Positions 8,580-15,593 of a DNA stretch of 64,000 bases are shown here, piece by piece. Source of the DNA: CALBPI01 sp038533155 (GTDB lineage Bacteria; Pseudomonadota; Gammaproteobacteria; Steroidobacterales; Woeseiaceae); the NCBI GenBank assembly GCA_038533155.1, contig JBCAZH010000010.1, forward strand, positions 8,787 through 72,786, given 5' to 3'. The notes under the pieces were generated by a model. It worked only from the letters and a program-made list of their open reading frames with translations, searched no databases and was not told the origin of the DNA. Position 1 is the first letter of the stretch. Every line of letters begins with the position of its first letter. The translations under genes and the position numbers were made by a program.

Positions 8580-9296
8580 TTAGTCCTCGTCGCGCCGGGA
8601 GATCAAATCTGCCGCTGCGGCATGCGCACTGGATTCCAGTAGTGCGCGGAAACGTTTTTTCGCGCGGTACAACACGCGGTTGAAGTGTAGGTCGGTCAAA
8701 TCCAGCGCACTGCAAATGCTGGCTTTGTCTTCCTGTCGCAAATAGAAGCGAATCAAAATGGCTCGATCGCGCTCCGGTTTGAGCTCTTCGAGCAGCTCGC
8801 GGACCGCTGTCGCCTCTTGGGCATCGTTGGTTTCGCTGAACTGCGTTGATGAGACCGTGTCTGCCGATGCGTCGATCGCGTCACTGTCGGTGTAGGTGCG
8901 TCGACGCTGCGAGCGACGAATCTCGCCGATCAGCAGGTTCCGACCCGTGCTTTGGATAAAGCCTGCCAGTTTCTCCGGCTCGTTAATGCCGCGATCCCGC
9001 AGTCGTTCGATAACCACACGAAACACGTCCTGGTGCAGGTCTTCTGCAAGATCGGCATCGCCTGCCCGGCGACGCAGCATGTACAGCAACGGCCGACTGT
9101 AGCGCACCACGAGCTCCTGCTCGGCGCTACGATCACCGTCGGCGATCCGTTCAGCGAGGGCGCGCGCAACCGCGCCTTCGTCGTTGGACAATAAATCCCC
9201 GGAAGCACCCGATTCGGTGCGATCCGACTCTCTCCCCTTCATGGGGCCATATTCTGGCAGAAGTCGGACTGGCAGTCTGTAGACGTTGTTTCGCAT
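8580..9296 (-). CDS. ECF RNA polymerase sigma factor
   Basis: About 238 residues with sigma region 2 (SRPLLYMLRRRAGDADLAEDLHQDVFRVVIERL) and a region-4 helix-turn-helix (AILIRFYLRQEDKASICSALDLTDLHFNRVLYRAKKRFR). Start ATG 9296 is chosen because GGAG stands 6 bp upstream; an ATG at 9320 lacks a ribosome site and a later one at 9242 is also unsupported. The N-terminal ~50 residues before region 2 are unusually long and Glu/Ser-rich. It sits downstream of a TPR-CHAT gene and an orphan small gene on the same strand, and directly upstream of a membrane anti-sigma gene. Confidence 0.88.
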   Translation of the reverse strand: MRNNVYRLPVRLLPEYGPMKGRESDRTESGASGDLLSNDEGAVARALAERIADGDRSAEQELVVRYSRPLLYMLRRRAGDADLAEDLHQDVFRVVIERLRDRGINEPEKLAGFIQSTGRNLLIGEIRRSQRRRTYTDSDAIDASADTVSSTQFSETNDAQEATAVRELLEELKPERDRAILIRFYLRQEDKASICSALDLTDLHFNRVLYRAKKRFRALLESSAHAAAADLISRRDED

Positions 9297-9345
9297 CGTG
9301 CGCTCCGGGGATAGTGTCATCCGTTACTAGCTAGGTGTCGCAAGG

Positions 9346-9720
9346 TTACGAGGGATCCCACCCATCGTCGCCTTCCCATCCTCCTTGCGGAGGATTTCGC
9401 TTGTGCGCTGACGTGATCACGTTGCAGGCCTTGCCTTGCTTCACGCTCATTTCAAACGTGGTTTTGTCGATCAACGTGCCGCTTACCGTCCCGGTCTGGG
9501 CACAGTAGGTGCCAGTCGCACCGTCCCAAAGCCGTTCGTTCTCCGGTTTGGCTTTGCTGCGTTGGCGAAACTGGACTGTGTTGTCCTTATCGACGCAGAT
9601 AAACAATAGATCACCGACTTCCATCGGAACTTGTTCCCCCGGCTCATTGGTCACCTTTCGGACCAGCCAAACCCAATCATAGGTCTCTCTAGCTGTGATC
9701 GATTTTTCTTCTTGAACCAT
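9346..9720 (-). CDS. orphan 124-residue protein between CHAT and sigma genes
   Basis: Not recognised. No signal peptide or membrane helix; the sequence is polar with Trp-rich and Cys-containing patches (YDWVWLVRKV, GTYCAQTGTVSG, GKACNVITSAHK) and a Gly/Trp/Asp-rich tail (QGGWEGDDGWDPS). Start ATG 9720 is fixed by an in-frame stop shortly upstream and a strong ribosome site (GAAAGGGG about 6 bp before it). It lies 122 bp after the CHAT gene and 49 bp before the ECF sigma gene on the same strand, so it may be co-transcribed with both. By position it could be a substrate, chaperone or regulator; this is inference only. Confidence 0.65.
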   Translation of the reverse strand: MVQEEKSITARETYDWVWLVRKVTNEPGEQVPMEVGDLLFICVDKDNTVQFRQRSKAKPENERLWDGATGTYCAQTGTVSGTLIDKTTFEMSVKQGKACNVITSAHKRNPPQGGWEGDDGWDPS

Positions 9721-9841
9721 GCGATACCCCTTTCCGTTCGCTCTTTGATGTCAGCGGTGGCTGACGTACACCTGCGCGCCTCAATTGCACGCTTATTCGA
9801 ATCTTCTGCTGTCACGCGAATTGGCTTTATCCCATCGACGG

Positions 9842-12800
9842 TCAATTCAAGGGTCGCCAATCACCGTGTAGGGTGAACGCGGACCAATAGTAGGGGTCGC
9901 GAAAGCGCCGGTTCTGCCGCAACTTGACCTTGGCGGCCGCTAGGGCGGCGTCTGGGGCCAGTCCATCGCGCAACAAACCCGTGTAGAAATGCTCCATAAG
10001 CTCCGCCGTAGCGCGGTCAGATGCCGGCCAAAGGCTCGCAACTACGCGTCGCGCACCGGCATACATAAACCCTTGGGTGAGACCAAGCAGCCCCTCGCCC
10101 GCCAACTCACGACCTAGGGCCGTGTCGCAGGCGGATAGCGTAACCAGCTCCGCGTTCATTCTGAGTTCGTAGACGTCTCGCAAACCCACGAAGCCGGGGG
10201 TCGATTTTCCTGTTTCGTCAAATAAGGAGAACATCACACCTGTGCGCGCTGGGGTTTCGTCGTCCGCGAAACCATGTGTTGCTAGATGAACAATCGATGC
10301 GTTTTCGAAATCATCGGACTGCAGCGCCGTCGTGTTCGCCGAGAAACCCGAAAACGCGGTTACTCTTTCCGGCGTGAGTTTCATTAGGACTTCGGCTTCC
10401 CTTGCGCTGAGTCTCAGTCGGTTGAGCGAATTTGCCTCCGCGCTCGCGTCGGGTGCTTGCTCGGCAAGCCTCGGGTCGGAACTGCCGAACACAGGATCAG
10501 CTAGGGTGAATACTGCACCGTCCGACTCCCGGATCTTAGCTCTGCTGAGTGCAAGTGCAGTCAGAGACGGCTGGTAGCTCACCGCCTTGCCCAACAGCAA
10601 AGGGGTTTCGCTTCCGGAGACCAACAGTGCATCGAACGGGAGGTAGTGCAACGGTCCGTCTGCGACGATGGAAACTCGCGCTGAGGTGCGAAGTTGCTCC
10701 GCGAACGGGCTGAGAAGGACCCGGCCTGCGGTCAGCAAAGACGCTTCCGACCGCCCGCGCCGCTTGAGTGTGGCATGCAGCTCAAGAGCGAGATCCCGAA
10801 GCGACGCCTTGTTGGGGAGTTCAGCAATCTTCAGCGAGTCACCACTGATCAACCAAACGTACGAGCGTCGCTCACCCAGAAAATACTGCAGCACCAACGT
10901 GCCCGGATCGAGAGTAGCCTGTAGTTCGGCGGTAGACAGCGAGATATTGCGTCGCGTCGCGCTAAACCTAGGATCGAATGTTGTGATTTCGGCATCGAGA
11001 GCATCCAGGCGCGTCAACAAATCGGCGATGGGTTGGTTTCCCCGTCCCCGAAGGCGAGCCTGTTCCCGACGGTTTATCTCGGCACGCAAGTCCGCGCGTT
11101 CATCGAGTAGTTCCTGCGGCGCATCGACCGGAGGAGCGGCATTGCCTTTTTGCAGCACATCGATCAGGGTCTGCGCCCGATAGCGTTCGGCGGCCTCCAA
11201 CGCTGCTGCGATCTTCCCCTGTGAAGCTTTGATATCAATAGCCATAGCGTAGGCATCCTGCACGGTTGCCTGGTAGCTGGCGCGCAGCTCAATTTGCTGA
11301 ATGTCACCGCGCAATGCTTCGATCTGGCTGATTGCCGCTTCCGAATCGGCAAGTGCTCCGGCCGTGTCGCTTTTCTTCTCGCGGGTTTGAGCTCTTAGCG
11401 CCAGCGATTCGGCAAGACGAAGAAAATTGTCTGTAGCTTGGCTGTTATCGACTGCGGCGTTTGCGAGGTCGAGTGACGCGTCTGTTCGGCCAAGTGAGAG
11501 CTGGGCGCGAGCTGCTAAAATAATTGCCCCGATTCGTTGGTTGTCAAACCGCTGGTCAGTCAATATTTCGTCAATGAGCGGTTCGATCATCTGCAATGCT
11601 CTCGCCGAATCTCCAGACTCGTGAAAATTGCTTGCCTGGAAAATCAGGAGGCGGTTCTTCAAATCCAGGTCTGTCGACGATTCCGAGAGCTGAATCAGTT
11701 CTTCTACCACCCTAGCGGTAGAGTCAAACTCACCGAGGTACCCAAGCGCTCTGGCCATGGTTAGACCGGTCCGGAGTCTTGCTCGTGGGTTTAGTGTGCG
11801 AGAAATTTCAAACGCCCGCTGTGCTAGATCCGCAGCTTGTCGATAAGCGCCCATACGACCGTACGTGATCGCCATATTATTCAACGTGGAAACGATCTGC
11901 GGTTTGTCATCGAGCGTTTCCAAGATTTCAAGAGATTCAGTCAGCAGCGCGAACGACTCCTGAAAGCGACCAAGTCGTCCGAGCTCAAGGGCATTGGTGC
12001 GACACAACCGCGCACGCAATCGACTTCTCGGTTCTAACGATGGATGCGTTACTGCCTGGCTAAGAAACTCCAAGGCCTCTCGTGGCTTTCCTCGCAGCGA
12101 GTATGTGCCCCCAAGGTTGTTAAGGATCTCAATCTCTTGAGCTGAATCCCCGACTCGCCGTGCCGCGCTTAGCAAGCGCGCGTAGCAAACTTCCGCTGTT
12201 TCGAGAGCCCGGCGCCGAAAATGCAGAAAGCAAAGATTCATTTCGATCGGGCTCACCGCCCGATTTTGGTAAGAATCGGTTAAGAGAATCGCGGCTTCCT
12301 GCAGGTTTCGTTCGGCGTCATCCGTTTCACCTCGCTCAGCCATGTTCAACCCAAGCGAGTTCTTTGCCTGGCCTCGCTCCCACGTGCTAGCGATTTGGTT
12401 CGCGTCGTTCACGGCCTGCGACGCCGCACGTTCAGATTGCTGATATTGGTCCAATCGGTAATACAAAGCCGCCGACATCAGCCATCGCGCGACGGAAGCA
12501 GAGTCCAGCTCCCCAAGGGCCTCCCACTGCTCGGCCAACGCGAGGCTGCGAACAGCGCGCTCGCGGACTTTGCGATCGGTCTCCGCATCGAATGTAGTTA
12601 AGAGTTCGGATTCAGCCTTCAGCAGGCTGTCGGGCAAGTCCGCAGCGTCAATGACATTGAGATGAATCTCCCCCTTCAATGCTCGCCTATCGACCACCTC
12701 GGGCGTCAAGGTAATCGATAGCGGTTGGTCCGATTCGATCGGATACAGGAGAAGTTGCTCGTCCGATGCCGGCAGCGTGACGGTGGAATTGCCGACACCG

Positions 12801-13033
12801 TCGATTGCCAGTCGCGTATTGCAAAACCGGTCTGCCTTGCCGAGCAGCCAACGTCCGGCAGGGAGGGTGACGGTGACCGATTCATCGTCCGCGATCACCA
12901 GAGGTTTCGTAGATAAGTCATGCGGCTCGGCGAAAGCGTTGGGTGTGACGATGCTCCCCAGCAGGCACAACGGCACCCACCAGAGGTTGTAGCGTCCCCA
13001 GAGGCCGCACTTTGCCTCGCTCACACACCCCAT
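9842..13033 (-). CDS. secreted TPR-CHAT protease-like protein
   Basis: A 1063-residue protein with a signal-peptide-like N-terminus (LWWVPLCLLGSIVTPNAFA, cleavage before EPHD). The middle, about residues 150-650, holds many tetratricopeptide repeats (for example LNNLGGTYSLRGKPREALEF and LNNMAITYGRMGAYRQAADL), and residues ~750-1063 form a CHAT (caspase HetF-associated) domain. The Cys-protease dyad is visible: His920 in HLATHG and Cys969 in LSACDT, followed by GLLGLTQGFMYAGA and VVASLWPASDRAT. CHAT proteins are caspase-like peptidases or regulators. Location after export would be periplasmic or surface. It is followed by the orphan gene, an ECF sigma and an anti-sigma gene on the same strand. 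Confidence 0.88.
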   Translation of the reverse strand: MGCVSEAKCGLWGRYNLWWVPLCLLGSIVTPNAFAEPHDLSTKPLVIADDESVTVTLPAGRWLLGKADRFCNTRLAIDGVGNSTVTLPASDEQLLLYPIESDQPLSITLTPEVVDRRALKGEIHLNVIDAADLPDSLLKAESELLTTFDAETDRKVRERAVRSLALAEQWEALGELDSASVARWLMSAALYYRLDQYQQSERAASQAVNDANQIASTWERGQAKNSLGLNMAERGETDDAERNLQEAAILLTDSYQNRAVSPIEMNLCFLHFRRRALETAEVCYARLLSAARRVGDSAQEIEILNNLGGTYSLRGKPREALEFLSQAVTHPSLEPRSRLRARLCRTNALELGRLGRFQESFALLTESLEILETLDDKPQIVSTLNNMAITYGRMGAYRQAADLAQRAFEISRTLNPRARLRTGLTMARALGYLGEFDSTARVVEELIQLSESSTDLDLKNRLLIFQASNFHESGDSARALQMIEPLIDEILTDQRFDNQRIGAIILAARAQLSLGRTDASLDLANAAVDNSQATDNFLRLAESLALRAQTREKKSDTAGALADSEAAISQIEALRGDIQQIELRASYQATVQDAYAMAIDIKASQGKIAAALEAAERYRAQTLIDVLQKGNAAPPVDAPQELLDERADLRAEINRREQARLRGRGNQPIADLLTRLDALDAEITTFDPRFSATRRNISLSTAELQATLDPGTLVLQYFLGERRSYVWLISGDSLKIAELPNKASLRDLALELHATLKRRGRSEASLLTAGRVLLSPFAEQLRTSARVSIVADGPLHYLPFDALLVSGSETPLLLGKAVSYQPSLTALALSRAKIRESDGAVFTLADPVFGSSDPRLAEQAPDASAEANSLNRLRLSAREAEVLMKLTPERVTAFSGFSANTTALQSDDFENASIVHLATHGFADDETPARTGVMFSLFDETGKSTPGFVGLRDVYELRMNAELVTLSACDTALGRELAGEGLLGLTQGFMYAGARRVVASLWPASDRATAELMEHFYTGLLRDGLAPDAALAAAKVKLRQNRRFRDPYYWSAFTLHGDWRPLN

Positions 13034-13141
13034 AATGGCATGGTCGCATTCGGACTCGGGGGTCGCAAGCGCTTGTGCGGCTTCCCTTTTCTGTCCGGTC
13101 GGTGCCAGAATAGCTGCCCGTTAGCCCAGTACCTGAATTCT

Positions 13142-14017
13142 ATGACCGTCGAACGCATCCTCGCTTTGCTCGCTTGTTTCGCCGTATTGACCGGCTGTGG
13201 CGACAAAGAAACGGCTGTGGAGCCTGCTGATGCCAGCAGTGAGCGCCCAGCGGAGCCAGTCGAGCAGGCTCAAGATCAAGAGGACTCGTCGCTCCGCGAG
13301 CCATTGGCCGTCGCGGGCGAAATGTTCGCCTACAGCGAGACGGAGGACGATCTGATTCGCGGCTATTTCGCGTTCCCAGAGACGATGGTAGAACCGCTAC
13401 CCGCCGTGATCATGATCCACGAGTGGTGGGGTCTGACCGACAACGTCAAGGCGGCGGCAGAGCAGCTTGCGGCGCAAGGCTTTATGGTCCTCGCGGTGGA
13501 TTTGTACTTCGGCGAATCAACAGACGACAACGCCAAAGCGGGTGCATTGTCGAGGCAGCTGCTAGAAAACATGGAGGCGGGCGACGCGAACCTGGCCGCC
13601 GCGGTGACGTTCCTCAAGGAAGTCGCTGGTGCGCCGTCAGTGGCGGCATTCGGTTGGTCCCAGGGCGCCCAATGGGCAGTGCGCTGTGCACAGAAGAGCG
13701 GCGAGGGCATTTCGGCGGTGGTTTCCTACTACGGTCAGCCAGACTCCCAGCCTGAGGCCGTCGCATCGCTAATGGCGCCGGTGTTGGCGATCCACGGTGG
13801 ACGTGATCGCTCCATTCCAATGGCGGACGTGAGAGCGTTTCGCGATGCGGCCATCGCACTCAATAAAACCGTTGAAATCATGGTCGAGCCAGACGCCGTG
13901 CATGCGTTTGCAAGCCCGGGCGATCGACGCTTCAACGAGGATTACGCCAATCGAGCGTTCGACCGTGCTGTTGGCTTTCTACGCGAAAACCTCTTGATGC
14001 CGGCTGCCGCTCAGTAA
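13142..14017 (+). CDS. dienelactone hydrolase-family lipoprotein
   Basis: A 291-residue alpha/beta hydrolase with a lipobox (AVLTGC) giving a lipidated Cys, so anchored in a membrane facing the periplasm. An acidic linker precedes a dienelactone-hydrolase-like core (PAVIMIHEWWGLTDNVK, DLYFGES). The nucleophile elbow is GWSQGA, with Ser where classical dienelactone hydrolases have Cys; the Asp and His of the triad fit HGGRDRSIP and DAVHAF. The true start is ATG 13142, not an upstream in-frame codon, because the signal peptide begins there. Divergent from the TPR-CHAT gene; its 3' end overlaps the convergent cnoX by 7 bp. Substrate unknown. Confidence 0.85.
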   Translation: MTVERILALLACFAVLTGCGDKETAVEPADASSERPAEPVEQAQDQEDSSLREPLAVAGEMFAYSETEDDLIRGYFAFPETMVEPLPAVIMIHEWWGLTDNVKAAAEQLAAQGFMVLAVDLYFGESTDDNAKAGALSRQLLENMEAGDANLAAAVTFLKEVAGAPSVAAFGWSQGAQWAVRCAQKSGEGISAVVSYYGQPDSQPEAVASLMAPVLAIHGGRDRSIPMADVRAFRDAAIALNKTVEIMVEPDAVHAFASPGDRRFNEDYANRAFDRAVGFLRENLLMPAAAQ

Positions 14018-14838
14018 ATCAGACTGGTCAGTTTTCGCCGCCCCTGCTGCACGAGTGCATCGCCGGCGCCCAGGAAATCAAATACGTTGAACAGGTGTTG
14101 ACGGATCACGGGCCGCTCGTCGGTCGACCCCGCACCGAACAACGCCAGAAGCGTGTCGATGGATGATCCTGGGTCGCCTGATACTGCGAGCTGCAGAGCG
14201 TTTCGAATCGACTCTGGTGTGTCGCTGCCGTCAGCCGCATCTCGGTTGATCGCAATCTCGGCGCGCAGTGCGCCGACTTCGGGGCTTCGGTCCTGCTCAT
14301 CCGGCAAGTCTCCCAGTCTGTCGAAAGCGGCGTCGAAATGGCGTAGTGCCAACTCCGTACGCGCCAAGTCGATCTTCAGGCTCGCGTTGTCCGGGTCCTG
14401 GGCGAGCGCCTCGAGCAGTTGCTGATGCGCGGTTTCATGATCTCCGGCCAGCAGTGCTTCGTTGTTGGCTTCCGGCGCTTCCGGTTCGGCCGCCGAAAGA
14501 TAAGGCTCGATCACCCGCACCAATTCCTGCTCCGGCTGCAGTCCGATGATCTGTTCGACAGGTTGGCCGGCATGGAACAGCACCAACATGGGAATGCTCC
14601 GCACACCGAACGCGCCCGCAAGCGCCTGTTCCTCATCGACGTTGACCTTTGCCACGACGAACTTGCCTTGGTAGCGCGCGGTCAGGCTCTCGAGCATTGG
14701 CGCAATCTGTTGGCATGGGCCACACCAGGGTGCCCAGAAGTCGATCAACACGGGGACCTGCGCGTTCACCACGCGGGCCTCGAAATCTTGCGCGGTAACG
14801 TCAAAAACCCAAGGATTGGTCTCGTCTGGCGAAGTCAT
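14011..14838 (-). CDS. cnoX: thioredoxin-TPR co-chaperone CnoX/YbbN
   Basis: About 275 residues: an N-terminal thioredoxin domain with an intact active site (FWAPWCGPCQQIAPM, cis-Pro in VRSIPMLVLF) and a C-terminal TPR-like region (ALLAGDHETAHQQLLEALAQ, then paired helices). This is the CnoX architecture, a chaperedoxin that protects substrates from over-oxidation and hands them to GroEL. Unlike E. coli CnoX, the CGPC motif is retained. Start ATG 14838 is supported by AAGGA 7-8 bp upstream; a longer in-frame ATG at 14895 is less likely. It is preceded on the same strand by the structured non-coding segment. Confidence 0.88.
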   Translation of the reverse strand: MTSPDETNPWVFDVTAQDFEARVVNAQVPVLIDFWAPWCGPCQQIAPMLESLTARYQGKFVVAKVNVDEEQALAGAFGVRSIPMLVLFHAGQPVEQIIGLQPEQELVRVIEPYLSAAEPEAPEANNEALLAGDHETAHQQLLEALAQDPDNASLKIDLARTELALRHFDAAFDRLGDLPDEQDRSPEVGALRAEIAINRDAADGSDTPESIRNALQLAVSGDPGSSIDTLLALFGAGSTDERPVIRQHLFNVFDFLGAGDALVQQGRRKLTSLIY

Positions 14839-14911
14839 CGGTATGTCCTTTCCATCTGTCTCCACTAAAGGTGGGACCGGTTTTCGCGAACTCAACGGCT
14901 AAAAGTGTGTC

Positions 14912-15099
14912 GGGGCCGGATGGACTGGGGGGATAGTCCATGCTGTAGGCGTCTGACTCGGGGTCAGACCCGGCCCCTTCACGAACGGCATCACCAAGGG
15001 GGGGAAGGTGATGCCGGTGTCCGCCACGCCTCGTCGCGGCGGACCGGGGGGTGTCAGGCGCGCTCATTCAGAGGGGGGGGAGAAGAGCGAGCGCACCTG
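14912..15099 (-). ncRNA. array of hairpins with homopolymer (C-run) loops; candidate small RNA or structured 3'UTR
   Basis: Between the small secreted gene and cnoX there is no ORF but at least five perfect or near-perfect stems. Plus-strand coordinates: an 8-bp closing stem GGGGCCGG 14912-14919 with CCGGCCCC 14970-14977, enclosing TGGACT 14921-14926/AGTCCA 14935-14940 and GTCTGAC 14951-14957/GTCAGAC 14963-14969; GGCATCACC 14987-14995/GGTGATGCC 15007-15015; GTCCGCC 15019-15025/GGCGGAC 15038-15044; and an 11-bp arm pair 15055-15065/15089-15099 with one G-T type pair. Loops or linkers carry runs of 6, 7, 6 and 8 G (C on the minus strand). Strand is uncertain: minus fits the operon; plus has TTTT after the last stem. 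Confidence 0.6.
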
Positions 15100-15120
15100 A
15101 CTTTTCGAACGCGATACGCG

Positions 15121-15402
15121 CTAGCGAGCATCCTCCGCGACCAGCGAACTGCGCTTCGGCCCGAGAATCGCTTCTAGTGCGATTTTCGATTCGGTTTGCA
15201 GGTCTTCGCCGGCGCGTTCACCGATGGCTTCGACCGAGACGCTAAGATGCGCCCGAAAGTCGATGACGTCGGTGGAGTAGCCGCGCACGATGACCTCATC
15301 CATGGTCGTCTCTGATGTTTCGGCCATGGCAGGGGCATGTAGCGCGCCTACAGTGGCGAGAACGATCGCGGACGTTAAACGTCGCCATGCTCTTTGCTTC
15401 AT
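15121..15402 (-). CDS. small secreted protein of unknown function under sigma-54-type promoter
   Basis: A 93-residue protein with a signal peptide (LTSAIVLATVGALHAPAMA, cleavage before ETSET) and a short mature part (DEVIVRGYSTDVIDFRAHLS) with no Cys and no recognisable domain. Start ATG 15402 has an AAGGAAGG ribosome site 7 bp upstream; the longer in-frame start at 15450 is unlikely because it would bury the signal peptide. A near-consensus -24/-12 element lies 76 bp upstream, and the divergent neighbour is a sigma-54 activator. It is therefore probably the direct target of that activator. Function not recognised. Confidence 0.7.
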   Translation of the reverse strand: MKQRAWRRLTSAIVLATVGALHAPAMAETSETTMDEVIVRGYSTDVIDFRAHLSVSVEAIGERAGEDLQTESKIALEAILGPKRSSLVAEDAR

Positions 15403-15477
15403 GTTGCTACCTTCCTTTTCAGTGGTTGCTGTCCGACGAGGGTCGGGCATACCAACAACCTGTTCTGTACATACCTA

Positions 15478-15495
15478 TTGCAGAGGTCGTGCCAA
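15478..15495 (-). promoter_or_regulatory. sigma-54 (-24/-12) promoter
   Basis: Minus-strand sequence TTGGCACGACCTCTGCAA matches the consensus YTGGCACG-N4-TTGCW at 12 of 13 defined bases, with GG and GC exactly ten bases apart. Transcription would start near 15469, giving a ~65-nt leader before ATG 15402. The divergent gene encodes a sigma-54 activator. Confidence 0.8.
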
Positions 15496-15538
15496 CTTCT
15501 GACCTCAATAAAATCAGATACTTAAGTCTTGACTGACG

Positions 15539-15571
15539 TTACGAATTCTCGTAAGTTACGATTTATCGTAA
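15539..15571. promoter_or_regulatory. tandem 16-bp palindromes, likely activator-binding sites
   Basis: TTACGA-ATTC-TCGTAA (15539-15554) and TTACGA-TTTA-TCGTAA (15556-15571) are two perfect palindromes 17 bp apart in phase. A further half-site TCGTAA (15588-15593) abuts the activator's start codon, with TTTTCGCGAAAA (15575-15586) in between. They sit at about -70 to -102 from the predicted sigma-54 start, a usual enhancer position, and would also allow autoregulation of the activator. Confidence 0.75.
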
Positions 15572-15593
15572 AATTTTTCGCGAAAATTCGTAA

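Noticed and set aside
9651..9860. 69-residue minus-strand frame with TTG start overlapping the CHAT stop and the orphan gene start
   Set aside because: It does use the otherwise empty 122 bp, but needs a TTG start, has no ribosome site and overlaps the better-supported 124-residue gene in another frame; left out, though conservation would revive it.
14912..15099. Reading the hairpin array as a CRISPR array or mobile-element end
   Set aside because: Arms of the different stems do not share a repeat sequence, spacing is irregular, and no cas or transposase gene is near.
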